From positions 103,694-143,604 of the forward strand of contig NZ_QJJQ01000015.1 of NCBI RefSeq assembly GCF_003201975.1: DNA of 39,911 bases, read 5' to 3'. Below are positions 1 through 9,227 of the stretch, piece after piece (positions within the stretch are counted from its first letter, which is position 1; the number at the start of each line of letters is the position of its first letter). Source of the stretch: Pseudogracilibacillus auburnensis (lineage in GTDB: Bacteria; Bacillota; Bacilli; Bacillales; Amphibacillaceae). Both the position numbers and the translations under genes were made by a program. The notes beneath the pieces were generated by a model, which saw nothing but the letters and a program-made list of their open reading frames with translations, ran no database searches and had not been told where the DNA came from.

Positions 1-1
1 C

Positions 2-1285
2 TTAAGAGTAGGAAAAACAGAAGTTGATATAACAAAATTATGGAAAGACGAACAAGAAACAGATCGTCCAGGCGCAATTACTGTAAACTTACTTCAAAAC
101 GGTATTGTTTATGACAAATATGAAGTAACAAAAGAAAATGATTGGAAACTAACAATCACAGACTTACCGGAGTATGACGAGGCTGGTAAGGCTTATAAAT
201 ACACTGTCACAGAACATGATGTGCCAGGTTACGAATCAGATGTAGACGTATTTGAGATTACAAACACACGTACAGATGTGAAAACAATTGAAATCACGAA
301 ATCGTGGTTAGATGATAATTCCGAAGATCGTCCAGATTCAATTAAAGTTGAATTGTTAAGGTCAATCACAGAAGGCGACAAAGAATCAGTTGAAACGTAT
401 ACAGTATCTGCAGATCAAGAGTGGACATTAAAAGTAAAAGACTTACCAGCATTTGATGTAGATGGGAAAGCATATACGTATGAAATTAAAGAAAAACCAG
501 TTAAAGGCTATAAAACGACAATCGATGGCTTTGACATTACAAACGTCCGCGTAGGCAAAACATCCGTCGAAGGTGAGAAAACGTGGAAAGATGACGATGT
601 ACAAGACCGCCCGACATCTATTAAAGTCAACCTGTTACAAAATGGTGTTGTCATAGATACACAAGAAGTAACAGCAGATTCCGATTGGATCTATCGTTTT
701 ACAGATCTGGATAAATACGACGAAAATGGTGTGATGTACGAATATACTATTAAAGAACAATATGTCCCAGGCTATAAATCTGAAGTAAATGGGTACAATA
801 TTACTAATGTTAAATCTGACAAAATTTCAATAGATATTACAAAGGGTTGGGAAGATAATAATTCGTCAAATCGACCAGAATCTATCACTGTTTATCTTAT
901 GCAAAACGGGAAGCTATTTAAAGAAATAGAAGTATTGGCAAAGAATAATTGGCAGTATAAGTTTACAGACCTAGATGCATATGATGAAAATGGTGTAGCT
1001 TATGAATACACTATTGAAGAGAAAGAAGTACCAGGATATGAAACAAAAATTGTTGGTTTTGATATCATTAATGTTCTCACAGAAACGCCGATGACTAAAG
1101 ACCCTGAGCAACCGAGTTCAGAGCCTAAAGACAAAGGTGATTCAGTAGAGGTAAGTGGAAAAACGGATTCGAAAAATGGAGACTTACCAAAGACCGCAAC
1201 AAATACGTTCAATATGATTGTAGTTGGACTGGCGATTCTAATAATAGGGTTTAGTATTTATTTGTATCGTAGAAAAACTGCATAA
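2..1285 (+). CDS. CnaB-repeat surface protein, LPKTA-anchored (C-terminal part)
   Basis: The frame is open from base 2, so this is the C-terminal ~427 residues of a longer protein whose start lies outside the window. It holds four repeats of about 88 residues, each running from a T-K-x-W-x-D motif through DRP..I.V.LLQNG to a G-x-Y-E-Y-T-I-x-E motif and a closing PGY...F.ITN. These are marks of CnaB (collagen-binding B) stalk domains, which usually form internal Lys-Asn isopeptide bonds. After an acidic Ser/Lys linker come LPKTA, a hydrophobic segment and a tail with RRK, a sortase sorting signal in which the usual final Gly is Ala. The protein is therefore probably linked covalently to the cell wall and used in adhesion or biofilm. 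A strong terminator follows. The two sensor kinases downstream are convergent with it. Family confidence is high; the ligand is unknown. Confidence 0.93.
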   Translation, partial: LRVGKTEVDITKLWKDEQETDRPGAITVNLLQNGIVYDKYEVTKENDWKLTITDLPEYDEAGKAYKYTVTEHDVPGYESDVDVFEITNTRTDVKTIEITKSWLDDNSEDRPDSIKVELLRSITEGDKESVETYTVSADQEWTLKVKDLPAFDVDGKAYTYEIKEKPVKGYKTTIDGFDITNVRVGKTSVEGEKTWKDDDVQDRPTSIKVNLLQNGVVIDTQEVTADSDWIYRFTDLDKYDENGVMYEYTIKEQYVPGYKSEVNGYNITNVKSDKISIDITKGWEDNNSSNRPESITVYLMQNGKLFKEIEVLAKNNWQYKFTDLDAYDENGVAYEYTIEEKEVPGYETKIVGFDIINVLTETPMTKDPEQPSSEPKDKGDSVEVSGKTDSKNGDLPKTATNTFNMIVVGLAILIIGFSIYLYRRKTA

Positions 1286-1296
1286 TGATGAATGAC

Positions 1297-1344
1297 AAAG
1301 AACTTTCACTACATATTAAAACGTACGTGAAAGTTCTTTTTATA
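1297..1344 (+). terminator. Rho-independent terminator of the surface protein gene
   Basis: A perfect 13-bp stem (AAAGAACTTTCAC at 1297-1309 with GTGAAAGTTCTTT at 1327-1339) is followed by a short T run, 11 bases after the stop codon. Confidence 0.9.
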
Positions 1345-1421
1345 AAGGATAAATTCAAAGGGTGGTAATTGTTAACAATTATTGAACAATTATGTTTTGA
1401 ATTGATTAAACAATGAATATT

Positions 1422-1545
1422 TGTTATATTATGTTATGAAATGTTGCGATACGTTATACAATAACAAAGTGACATACCTCTTATAATTAAAAAGCTCCAT
1501 AGGAAGAACCCGTCCAACTTCCTTTCGGGGTTTTTTAATTTTTTT
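1422..1545 (+). other. Intergenic element: 10-bp phased repeats, -10-like box and GC hairpin/U-tract
   Basis: This stretch lies between the convergent surface-protein and kinase genes. TGTTAT-like hexamers start at 1422, 1432, 1442 and 1452 (the last as CGTTAT), an exact 10-bp pitch. A TATAAT follows near 1492. From 1502 the arms AGGAAG, AACCC, CTTCCT and GGGTT occur in that order, so the two possible stems interlock as in a pseudoknot, and a long T run follows. It could be a second terminator, or a very short transcript with its own promoter. No open frame with a ribosome binding site is present. Confidence 0.35.
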
Positions 1546-1566
1546 GTTAGAGTCTGTTTGAATATC

Positions 1567-4500
1567 CTATTCGTCTACTCTAGGGATGAAAAATGTAAGA
1601 GTTGTCCCTTCTCCTACAACACTATTAATTTGCAACCCTTTTCCGTAAAGTTGTGTCAAACGGCGATTCGTATTTTTAATACCAACCCCGTCGTCATGTA
1701 AAGAATATTGGAGGTCGAGTAGTTCTATCACTTTATCTTCATTTATTCCTACCCCATTATCCTCAATTTCTATTTTAATATCATGTTTTAATTCAATTAC
1801 CCTAATCCATATTATCCCGCCTTTTTTCTTCTGTAAAATGCCATGCTCGACTGCATTTTCAACGAGGGGTTGAATGGATAATGGTGGAATACGAATGTCG
1901 ATATTATCACCAATATCAAAAACAACTTGAATTCTTTCTCCAAATCTTTCTTTTTCAATATGAAGATAAGACCGTGTTAATTCTAACTCATCTTTAATCG
2001 GAATCTCGGCCTCTATATTTGAAATGGCGAAACTTTTCTGTAAATAGTCGCCAAAAGCTTCTAATAAAGCAACCATCCGCTCTTGATCTATTTCTGCTAA
2101 CGAAGCAATCGAGTTTAATGTATTAAATAAAAAGTGTGGATGAATTTGTGCTTGAAGCCATGCCGCTTCTAAACGTAACAACTCTTTAACTGAATGTTTT
2201 AACTCTGTTAAAGCTTCTACTCTCGATTTTAATTCCAGTGTATTAACGGGCTTAATTAAATAATCATTTGCTCCCGATTTAAACGCTGTATAAATATCTT
2301 CTTGTAAATTTCTTGCAGTAACTAAAATGATAGGTAGTTCAGAAAGTGTATATTGTTTACGAATTTTTTTCGTCAATTCATACCCATTCATACTCGGCAT
2401 CATCACATCTGATAAAACTAAATCGACCCGGTTTTCGTCAATCATTTCTAATGCTTCTCTACCATTTAAAGCTTTTATCACATTATAGTCATTTGCCAAC
2501 ATTTGATGGTATACTTTGACGTTGATAGGATCATCATCAACGATAAGCACTGTCGCTTTTTGTTTGATGAAAATAGTGTTTGCTTCATTAGTGATTGCAA
2601 TTTCTTCAAAACTATTTGTATGTTCCATTGGTAATGAAGCTTTTTCTTTTTCACTTGCTAATGGAATGGAAAATGAAAAAGTTGTCCCTTTATCAGTAGA
2701 TGTATAAGTAATCGTTCCACCATGAAGGTCGACTAACTGTTTACTTACACTTAAGCCGATTCCGATTCCTGAAATAGCAGTATTTTCATCGGCACGCCCA
2801 TATGGTTGGAAAATTTTCTCCATGCTTAAATTTGTTGGAATACCAATTCCAGTATCTTTTACATAAATAGTAGCCATCGAATCTGAATGATCTGCCTCAA
2901 TAATAATCGAGCCCTTTTCTGTATATTTAATTGCATTATGGACTAAATTAAATAAAATTTGAATAAGTCGATTTTCATCCGCTAATAAAAAGGGAAAATT
3001 TGCTGGAACCATTGACTTTAATTTTACCTTTTTTCCTTCCCTCAAAAACCCAAGCATATCAATTACTAAGGAAGCAACCATATGAAGATTCGTTTCTTGT
3101 TTTTGCAAGTTGATTTTTCCTTCTTTTAGTTGCGTAACTGCAGTTAAATCATTTAATGTATAGCTCATTCTTTTACCTATATCGATAAGTAACAATAAAT
3201 TTTCTTTACTTTCCTTTGACAAATGATCGTTCTCTATCGTTGCTTCTGCGATATTAAGAATACCATGAAGCGGATTACGCAGTTCATGAGAAGTATTTGC
3301 TAAAAATTCATCTTTCATTTTATCCATTTTTTGAAGCTGTTTCGTTTGTTCTTCATTTAAACTTACTACTCGTATATGTTGTTTGAATAGAAGTACTGCG
3401 ATCGCAATAATATAAATTAAAAAATCAAAAGGATAGTATACAATTTCAAAATCTGCAAACTTAATCCCGGCCCCCCATAAAATGTTTGACGTATAGCTTG
3501 TAATAAAAACTAAGATAAAAATACTATCGGGATTACCATGTCGAATTGTTTTAATCGTATGATAAAATAAGAATAATATGGACAATAGATAAAATATATA
3601 GCCAACCATTTGAATGTAGGGAAAGTATTCAAATGGAACAAATAGTATAAATACAATTAAAAAGAAAAATAAAAATGATAGAAACCGATAAAAACGTGAT
3701 TTTAAACGAAATAAATGTTTGATAAAAGTAAGTAAACAGAATAAGGTAATGAGAAAGAAGAGTAACAAAATCTTTACTGACCAAACGTAACTAACGGGTA
3801 AATGGATAACGATATCATCATCAATCAAAATGGCAAAAGCAGCAAATGCAAGCATTAATCCATAATAAAAGAGCTCTTTTCGGTATTTCCCTTTTCCAAT
3901 TAAATAGATAATAAAGACATACATACAATGTAACAAGAAAATAACACTAACAACAATTTGTAACGTTTTTGATAGTCCACCTATCTTGTTAATCGCCGTA
4001 TCTGTTCCTATATAAATAGATTTATTAATCCCACCGGACAGGAAATTATCATAATTGGATACGTGGATGATTATTTCTATTTCATTCTTTTCTGGATGAA
4101 AAGATCCTGAAAAAGGTCCGAACTTTCCTTGATAAGTATGAATGGAATCAGAAGGATTTCCGGATTCCGCTACTAATAAACTATTTATGTATACTTTAGC
4201 TGCTGTATCCACACTAGTCATACGAATCCCGTATATTTGTTGCTTATCATCGGGAAGCAGTACCTTTAGTCGATAAGTTCCATAGCCAAATGGATGCTGC
4301 TTTCGGTCGAAAAAAGGTGTATTCAACCAGTTTTCGGGTACAGAAATCAATTCAGCATTTTGATTTTGTATCGAACCTGGCGGTAAAAATTCATTCGGGT
4401 AAAACTCCCATTCCCCGTTGAGAGTGATTGCTTCATTATCATTAAATGTCCAATCCTTTAAGTCAACGAAGCCTTGTTCCACTCTAGGATGCTCTGGAGG

Positions 4501-4605
4501 TTTGTGATAGATAATCCACCCAACTCGAAAACAAGTTAGTACAAGTAAAAATAAACTTATTGTAAGGAAAATTTTCTTCATTGTCATTGGCTTATTAGTG
4601 GTCAT
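1567..4605 (-). CDS. Hybrid sensor kinase: 7TM-DISM sensor, HisKA kinase, receiver, LytS-type kinase
   Basis: 1012 residues. An N-terminal membrane anchor (about 11-33) is followed by an extracytoplasmic beta-rich domain (about 45-200) of the 7TMR-DISM extracellular type, then seven membrane segments (about 212-412). The cytoplasmic part holds a HisKA domain with phospho-accepting His440 in HELRNPLHG, a HATPase with N box (NLVHN, 553-557) and the G boxes DTGIGI and GIGIGLS, and a receiver with acidic residues 690-692, Asp733 and Lys785. A second His_kinase/HATPase pair follows, with IHPHFLFN (His824) and LVENA. Two complete kinase cores in one chain is unusual. Signals probably pass from an outer ligand to both modules. 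A paralogue lies 66 bases upstream on the same strand, so the two are probably co-transcribed. An AAAGGA site precedes the chosen ATG. No cognate regulator is adjacent. Confidence 0.92.
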   Translation of the reverse strand: MTTNKPMTMKKIFLTISLFLLVLTCFRVGWIIYHKPPEHPRVEQGFVDLKDWTFNDNEAITLNGEWEFYPNEFLPPGSIQNQNAELISVPENWLNTPFFDRKQHPFGYGTYRLKVLLPDDKQQIYGIRMTSVDTAAKVYINSLLVAESGNPSDSIHTYQGKFGPFSGSFHPEKNEIEIIIHVSNYDNFLSGGINKSIYIGTDTAINKIGGLSKTLQIVVSVIFLLHCMYVFIIYLIGKGKYRKELFYYGLMLAFAAFAILIDDDIVIHLPVSYVWSVKILLLFFLITLFCLLTFIKHLFRLKSRFYRFLSFLFFFLIVFILFVPFEYFPYIQMVGYIFYLLSILFLFYHTIKTIRHGNPDSIFILVFITSYTSNILWGAGIKFADFEIVYYPFDFLIYIIAIAVLLFKQHIRVVSLNEEQTKQLQKMDKMKDEFLANTSHELRNPLHGILNIAEATIENDHLSKESKENLLLLIDIGKRMSYTLNDLTAVTQLKEGKINLQKQETNLHMVASLVIDMLGFLREGKKVKLKSMVPANFPFLLADENRLIQILFNLVHNAIKYTEKGSIIIEADHSDSMATIYVKDTGIGIPTNLSMEKIFQPYGRADENTAISGIGIGLSVSKQLVDLHGGTITYTSTDKGTTFSFSIPLASEKEKASLPMEHTNSFEEIAITNEANTIFIKQKATVLIVDDDPINVKVYHQMLANDYNVIKALNGREALEMIDENRVDLVLSDVMMPSMNGYELTKKIRKQYTLSELPIILVTARNLQEDIYTAFKSGANDYLIKPVNTLELKSRVEALTELKHSVKELLRLEAAWLQAQIHPHFLFNTLNSIASLAEIDQERMVALLEAFGDYLQKSFAISNIEAEIPIKDELELTRSYLHIEKERFGERIQVVFDIGDNIDIRIPPLSIQPLVENAVEHGILQKKKGGIIWIRVIELKHDIKIEIEDNGVGINEDKVIELLDLQYSLHDDGVGIKNTNRRLTQLYGKGLQINSVVGEGTTLTFFIPRVDE

Positions 4606-4671
4606 GATGCTATCCAGTCCTTTACCTTGTTATACAGTTATGTAATTAGTAGCCCGATTGAAGTAAGTATT

Positions 4672-7600
4672 TTAGCTCTCTTTTGGTATTTGAAAACGAA
4701 CGATTGTTTTTTTATTTGGAATACTACTAATTGTTAGCCCTTTTCCATATAACTGTGTTAACCGTCGATTTGTATTTTTAACACCGACACCATCTTGTGC
4801 AGAATGACGCAAATCAAGTAGCTCTTTTATTTGTTCCTGATCCATCCCAACACCATCGTCTTCGATCATAATTTCAATAAAATGAGGTTGTTTTTTAACC
4901 CGTATGAATACTTTTCCACCTTCAACTTTGTGTAAAATTCCGTGCATTATTGCGTTTTCAACAAGTGGCTGAATGGATAAAGGGGGAATATGAATGTCAA
5001 CATTTTCATCGATATCAAACTCCACGTATACCCTTTCTCTAAATCTTTCTTTTTCAATATGAACGTAAGAATAGGTTAATTCCAATTCATTGGCAATCGG
5101 TATGACAGAGTTAATGTTGGTAATAGCAAAACTTCTTTGTAAGTAATTTCCGAATGCTCCCAACAAAGCGATCATGCGATCATTATCAATATCGGCCAAC
5201 GAGGCAATCGAATTTAATGTGTTAAATAAAAAATGCGGATGAATTTGAGCTTGTAGCCATGCTGCTTCCAAGCGCAATAATTCTTTTACCGACTGTTTTA
5301 ATTCTGTTAATGCGTTTACCCTTGTTTTTAATTCAAGGCTATTAACTGGTTTTATAAGGTAATCATTCGCACCAGATTCAAAAGCAATATGAATATCTTC
5401 TGGCAAGTTTCGAGCAGTAATGAGTAGAATAGGTAATTCTGATATCGAATATTGCTCGCGAATTTTCTTTGTTAATTCATATCCTGACATATTGGGCATC
5501 ATTACATCGGAAATAATTAAATCTAACTGGTTTTGTTCCAGACACTGTAATGCTTCTTTTGCACTAAAGGCTGTTAACACATAATGTTGAGGGATCAACA
5601 TTTCTTTTATTATTTTAACATTTATCGGATTATCATCCACAACTAGAATTGTTGCCTGGTTTTCATTAGCATGCTTTTTAAAAAGACGTTTTTCTATATC
5701 CTTTTCCGCTGCTATTTCCGTTTCACTTTTGATTAATTCCGTTTGATTTGTCATGTTTATATTTCTACCCGCTAGTGGGATCGTAAATAAAAATGTAGTT
5801 CCTTCATTTGTTGAATGGTATGTAATGGTACCACCATGTAATTCTACTAACTGTTTACTGACACTTAAACCAATACCAATACCAGATATATCATTTATTT
5901 CATTAAGATTCACTCTTTCATAGGATTGGAAAACTTGCTCTATATTTTGATCTGTTGGAATACCTACCCCGGTGTCTTTGACGGAAATAGTAGCCATTTT
6001 ACCCGTATAATTAGCCCCCACCGTAATAGAACCCTTTTCCGTAAATTTAATCGCATTATGAACGAGATTAAATAAGATTTGTATCAGGCGATTTTCATCT
6101 GCTGTAACATATGGAAAAGTAGTTGGTATAGTAGATTGTAGTCTAATTTTTTTTCCTTCCTTCATAAAATCAAGCATATCAAGTACTAAGGCAGTAGTCA
6201 TATGAAGATTGACATTCTTTTTATATAACTTTACTTTCCCTTCCTTTAGTTGTGTCACTGCACTTAAATCGTTTAACGTAAAATTCATCCTCTTTCCAAT
6301 ATCGATTAACAATTGCACATTTTCTTTATTACTCTCCGTCATTTTGTCTTGATTATGATCTAATAGGGATTGAGCAATATTGATCATTCCATGGAGAGGA
6401 TTACGTAATTCATGTGACGTGTTTGCTAAAAATTCATCACGTCTTTTATCAATTTGTGTTAGTTGTTTAGCCCAGCTTTCGTTTTCATTTAAAATCTGGA
6501 TATGGTTTGCAAATAAGAAGCAAGCAAAAGCAATATTAGTGATGATAAAGTCGAACGGATAAAATGTTAAATCTGTCCAGTAAACTTTAGCAATCCCCCA
6601 AGAAAGATTGACAAAAATACTAGTCAATCCTAAAAGAATAAAAATCGCTGTATGATTTCCTCGTATCACCTTTTTCCATACGCAAGTGAATAGATAAAAA
6701 TAAATAAATAAGCTTAATAAAGAACCTAACAAATAAAAATCAGGAAAAATGTCTTCAGGTTTTATCAGAATAATAAGGGTAGCTAATACTTTTATTAATA
6801 TCAAAAGACGAAGAACTTTCTTATTCATATCTTTAAATAGGCTGTCAATAAACAAAAGGAGGGATATAACGCCCATGAAATACGCAAAAAACATCCATTT
6901 GTAAATAAGACCAGGATGAATAGATATGTAAGATAGAATAATACGATCATCATCTATTAAAACGGATACCATTGAAGAAAAGGCTAATAGACCAAACATA
7001 ATCGCTTTTTTTCGTTGCCTTCCAATAAATGAGAAACTTATTGCATAAATAACATGTAGTAATAAAATAGCAGCAACAATGTATTGAACCATTCTCATTT
7101 CAGTATGTTGTTGAATAATAGCATTAGCTGTGCCAAAGGTAATAGATTTATTTATCCCTCCCCTTTTCGAATAATCAAAACTAGATGTTTCAATGACAAG
7201 TTCGATCAAGTTTTCTTCCGTATGAAAAAATGCTGTGGTAGCTCCTAATTCTCCTGTATGGTTTTCCTTTGATTGGGCAGGGTTTCCTCGCTGTGAAATT
7301 AATTCCCCATTTACATAGATATTCGCTGCAGTAGTGATTTCTTCCATCCGTAACCCAAAAAAATTGTTAGCATCAGTAGGTAATTGGACTAATAGTTTGT
7401 AAGTTCCATTTCGATTCCATTCATCTAACTGTTTTTTAGGTTCCTCTTGCCAATTTTTTGGCACAGAAAGAAAACGCTTCGAAAATTCGTGTTGAGCATC
7501 TTTATCTGACTCTAAAAACACATTCGGATAAAACTCCCATTCTCCATCTAGATTAATCGTCACCTCATCGGTAAATGAAACGTCTTGTAAATCCATTACT

Positions 7601-7734
7601 CCTTGTTTTGCCAACGGTTGTTCTGGTGGTAAATGTGACATAATCCAAAAGGAACGAATAGATGTTAGTAACAATAAAAATATAACGAGAATGAATAACA
7701 TTTTTTTATAAGTGATTGATTTAGGTATAAACAT
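4672..7734 (-). CDS. Hybrid sensor kinase, paralogue of the next downstream gene
   Basis: 1020 residues, with the same architecture and closely similar cytoplasmic sequence as the kinase at 1567-4605: membrane anchor, DISM-type outer domain, seven membrane segments (about 214-414), HisKA with His441, HATPase, receiver with Asp743, and a LytS-type kinase with IHPHFLFN (His834) plus a terminal HATPase. The outer domain (residues ~45-205) is clearly more diverged than the kinase and receiver parts. This suggests a tandem duplication in which the two copies now sense different ligands but keep the same output. An AAAAGGA-type ribosome binding site lies 9-15 bases before the ATG. It is probably the first gene of a two-gene operon. 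Confidence 0.92.
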   Translation of the reverse strand: MFIPKSITYKKMLFILVIFLLLLTSIRSFWIMSHLPPEQPLAKQGVMDLQDVSFTDEVTINLDGEWEFYPNVFLESDKDAQHEFSKRFLSVPKNWQEEPKKQLDEWNRNGTYKLLVQLPTDANNFFGLRMEEITTAANIYVNGELISQRGNPAQSKENHTGELGATTAFFHTEENLIELVIETSSFDYSKRGGINKSITFGTANAIIQQHTEMRMVQYIVAAILLLHVIYAISFSFIGRQRKKAIMFGLLAFSSMVSVLIDDDRIILSYISIHPGLIYKWMFFAYFMGVISLLLFIDSLFKDMNKKVLRLLILIKVLATLIILIKPEDIFPDFYLLGSLLSLFIYFYLFTCVWKKVIRGNHTAIFILLGLTSIFVNLSWGIAKVYWTDLTFYPFDFIITNIAFACFLFANHIQILNENESWAKQLTQIDKRRDEFLANTSHELRNPLHGMINIAQSLLDHNQDKMTESNKENVQLLIDIGKRMNFTLNDLSAVTQLKEGKVKLYKKNVNLHMTTALVLDMLDFMKEGKKIRLQSTIPTTFPYVTADENRLIQILFNLVHNAIKFTEKGSITVGANYTGKMATISVKDTGVGIPTDQNIEQVFQSYERVNLNEINDISGIGIGLSVSKQLVELHGGTITYHSTNEGTTFLFTIPLAGRNINMTNQTELIKSETEIAAEKDIEKRLFKKHANENQATILVVDDNPINVKIIKEMLIPQHYVLTAFSAKEALQCLEQNQLDLIISDVMMPNMSGYELTKKIREQYSISELPILLITARNLPEDIHIAFESGANDYLIKPVNSLELKTRVNALTELKQSVKELLRLEAAWLQAQIHPHFLFNTLNSIASLADIDNDRMIALLGAFGNYLQRSFAITNINSVIPIANELELTYSYVHIEKERFRERVYVEFDIDENVDIHIPPLSIQPLVENAIMHGILHKVEGGKVFIRVKKQPHFIEIMIEDDGVGMDQEQIKELLDLRHSAQDGVGVKNTNRRLTQLYGKGLTISSIPNKKTIVRFQIPKES

Positions 7735-8042
7735 GAGTTTTCTACATTCCTTTTCAGGGAAATACTATTTTACAGATGATAAGATTCCAACATTTCTTCC
7801 TTTCACTTTTTTGACAGATCAGAAAGTATAAACCTTTCTTGACTCGAATAAGTGCAACTTTCTTGCCTGCCATTAAAGGTTTGGCAATAAGCTAAGTTTT
7901 TTAACCAATGTTGTTCTCCTTCTGCTAATTCTTATCATACTATAATTTTAATAAGAAAAATGATTATTTATCCAAATAGTCTCTTTTTTTCATCCAGTGT
8001 AAAGCGTTTAGTATTTTAAGAACCTAAAGTAAGAAGGTCAAT
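7735..8042. other. Intergenic region with a short interspersed repeat (family A copy)
   Basis: The region between the divergent kinase operon and the HMG-CoA-lyase-like gene. Bases 7847-7903 (aataagtgcaac ... ggtttggcaataagctaagtttt) resemble the stretch at 9457-9511 in sequence and order, marking a dispersed short repeat. No gene was found. A TTGACA lies at about 7811 but has no convincing -10 partner. Confidence 0.5.
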
Positions 8043-8091
8043 TTGACAAAATACCATTTTTTATTGTATAGTTAATTCAACAAAGTTGAAT
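8043..8091 (+). promoter_or_regulatory. SigA-type promoter with palindromic operator
   Basis: TTGACA (8043-8048), an 18-bp spacer and TATAGT (8067-8072) form a good vegetative promoter for the downstream lyase gene. Immediately after the -10 box is a perfect inverted repeat, ATTCAAC-AAA-GTTGAAT (8075-8091), placed where a bound repressor would block transcription. The regulator is not identifiable from the site alone. Confidence 0.7.
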
Positions 8092-8156
8092 GCAATGAAA
8101 CCATTGTTTACTTCAACTCGCGTAGTGAAAACGTTTTCTTTCTAAGGAGGGATTCG

Positions 8157-9182
8157 ATGCGTTGGCCAAATTTCGTGCAAATAAAAGAAGTTGGTCCTAG
8201 AGACGGTTTGCAAAATGAAAAAGAATGGGTTTCGACCGAAGATAAAGTGAAATGGATCAATATGTTATCAGATTCGGGTGTTAGTGAAATTGAATATTCA
8301 TCCTTCGTACATCCAAAGTGGATTCCTGCATTAAAAGATGCTCGTGAAGTAGGAAAAAGAATTAAGCGTAATCCTAATGTAACGTATTCAGCATTAGTAC
8401 CGAATGAAAAAGGATTGGAACATGCCCTTGAAGCTGGGATTGACATGGCATCGGTTTTTATGTCAGCAAGTGAAACACATAATAAGAAAAATATCAATAA
8501 GTCTATTGCGGAAACGTATCCTATTATGAAAAACGTAATCGAAGGTGCAAAACAAGAAAAAAAGCGGGTAACTGGTTATGTATCAACCGTGTTTGATTGT
8601 CCGTTTGAAGGCAAAGTAAAAACAGATGATGTTATTCGTGTTTGTGAACGTTTATTTGAATACGGCGTCGATGATATTTCACTGGGAGATACGATTGGTT
8701 CGGCAGTTCCTTCTCAAGTAGAAGAACTACTTGAGTCAGTCCTATACAGATTCCCAAATAAAAACATTATTATGCATTTTCATGATACGAGAGGAATGGC
8801 TATAGCAAATATTGTTACCTCGATGCGGTATGGTGTTACTCGTTTTGATTCTTCATTAGGAGGGCTTGGTGGTTGTCCATATGCTCCAGGAGCTGCTGGT
8901 AATGTGGCAACAAATGATATTTTATATTTACTGCACGGACTAGGAATTTCTACTGGTATAGACGAAAGTAAAATTCAAGAAGCGGCCTTATTTATTCAAG
9001 AGAAATTAGAGAAGGATTTACCTAGTAGATCCCTTGCATATGAAACAAGTCAAAGGAAAAAAAGTCTCCAATCTGTACAAGCAAAAAATGAGTCACCAAA
9101 GCCGATACCACAACGAAAACGCGAGATTATTTATTTTTTCATTAAAAACCAATATGAAAAATTGCGAAGTAAAGCACAGTAA
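8157..9182 (+). CDS. Hydroxymethylglutaryl-CoA lyase family protein
   Basis: 341 residues of the DRE-TIM metallolyase fold. The metal/substrate motif EVGPRDGLQNE is at residues ~11-21, HFHDTRGMA carries the metal-binding His pair, and GGLGGCPYAPGAAGN contains the active-site Cys of HMG-CoA lyases. These enzymes cleave 3-hydroxy-3-methylglutaryl-CoA to acetyl-CoA and acetoacetate at the end of leucine breakdown. A strong AAGGAGGG site precedes the ATG. The family is usually about 300 residues; here a basic, Lys/Arg/Gln-rich tail of about 40 residues is added. No other leucine-degradation gene is beside it, so a related acyl-CoA lyase activity remains possible. A terminator follows directly. 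Confidence 0.88.
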   Translation: MRWPNFVQIKEVGPRDGLQNEKEWVSTEDKVKWINMLSDSGVSEIEYSSFVHPKWIPALKDAREVGKRIKRNPNVTYSALVPNEKGLEHALEAGIDMASVFMSASETHNKKNINKSIAETYPIMKNVIEGAKQEKKRVTGYVSTVFDCPFEGKVKTDDVIRVCERLFEYGVDDISLGDTIGSAVPSQVEELLESVLYRFPNKNIIMHFHDTRGMAIANIVTSMRYGVTRFDSSLGGLGGCPYAPGAAGNVATNDILYLLHGLGISTGIDESKIQEAALFIQEKLEKDLPSRSLAYETSQRKKSLQSVQAKNESPKPIPQRKREIIYFFIKNQYEKLRSKAQ

Positions 9183-9191
9183 CGGAAAACG

Positions 9192-9227
9192 AAAATCACC
9201 GGCTTAAATAAGCTGGTGATTTTTTTT
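9192..9227 (+). terminator. Rho-independent terminator after the lyase gene
   Basis: A 14-bp stem with one G-U pair (AAAATCACCGGCTT at 9192-9205 with AAGCTGGTGATTTT at 9210-9223) and a T run, 10 bases after the stop codon. Confidence 0.92.

Noticed and set aside
1490-1545. Known riboswitch
   Set aside because: Despite interlocked stems, I could not match conserved cores of SAM, preQ1, c-di-GMP, purine or fluoride classes, and no gene follows on that strand.
7811-7840. TTGACA plus TATAAA as a promoter
   Set aside because: The spacing between the two boxes is only about 9 bp, too short for a SigA promoter.
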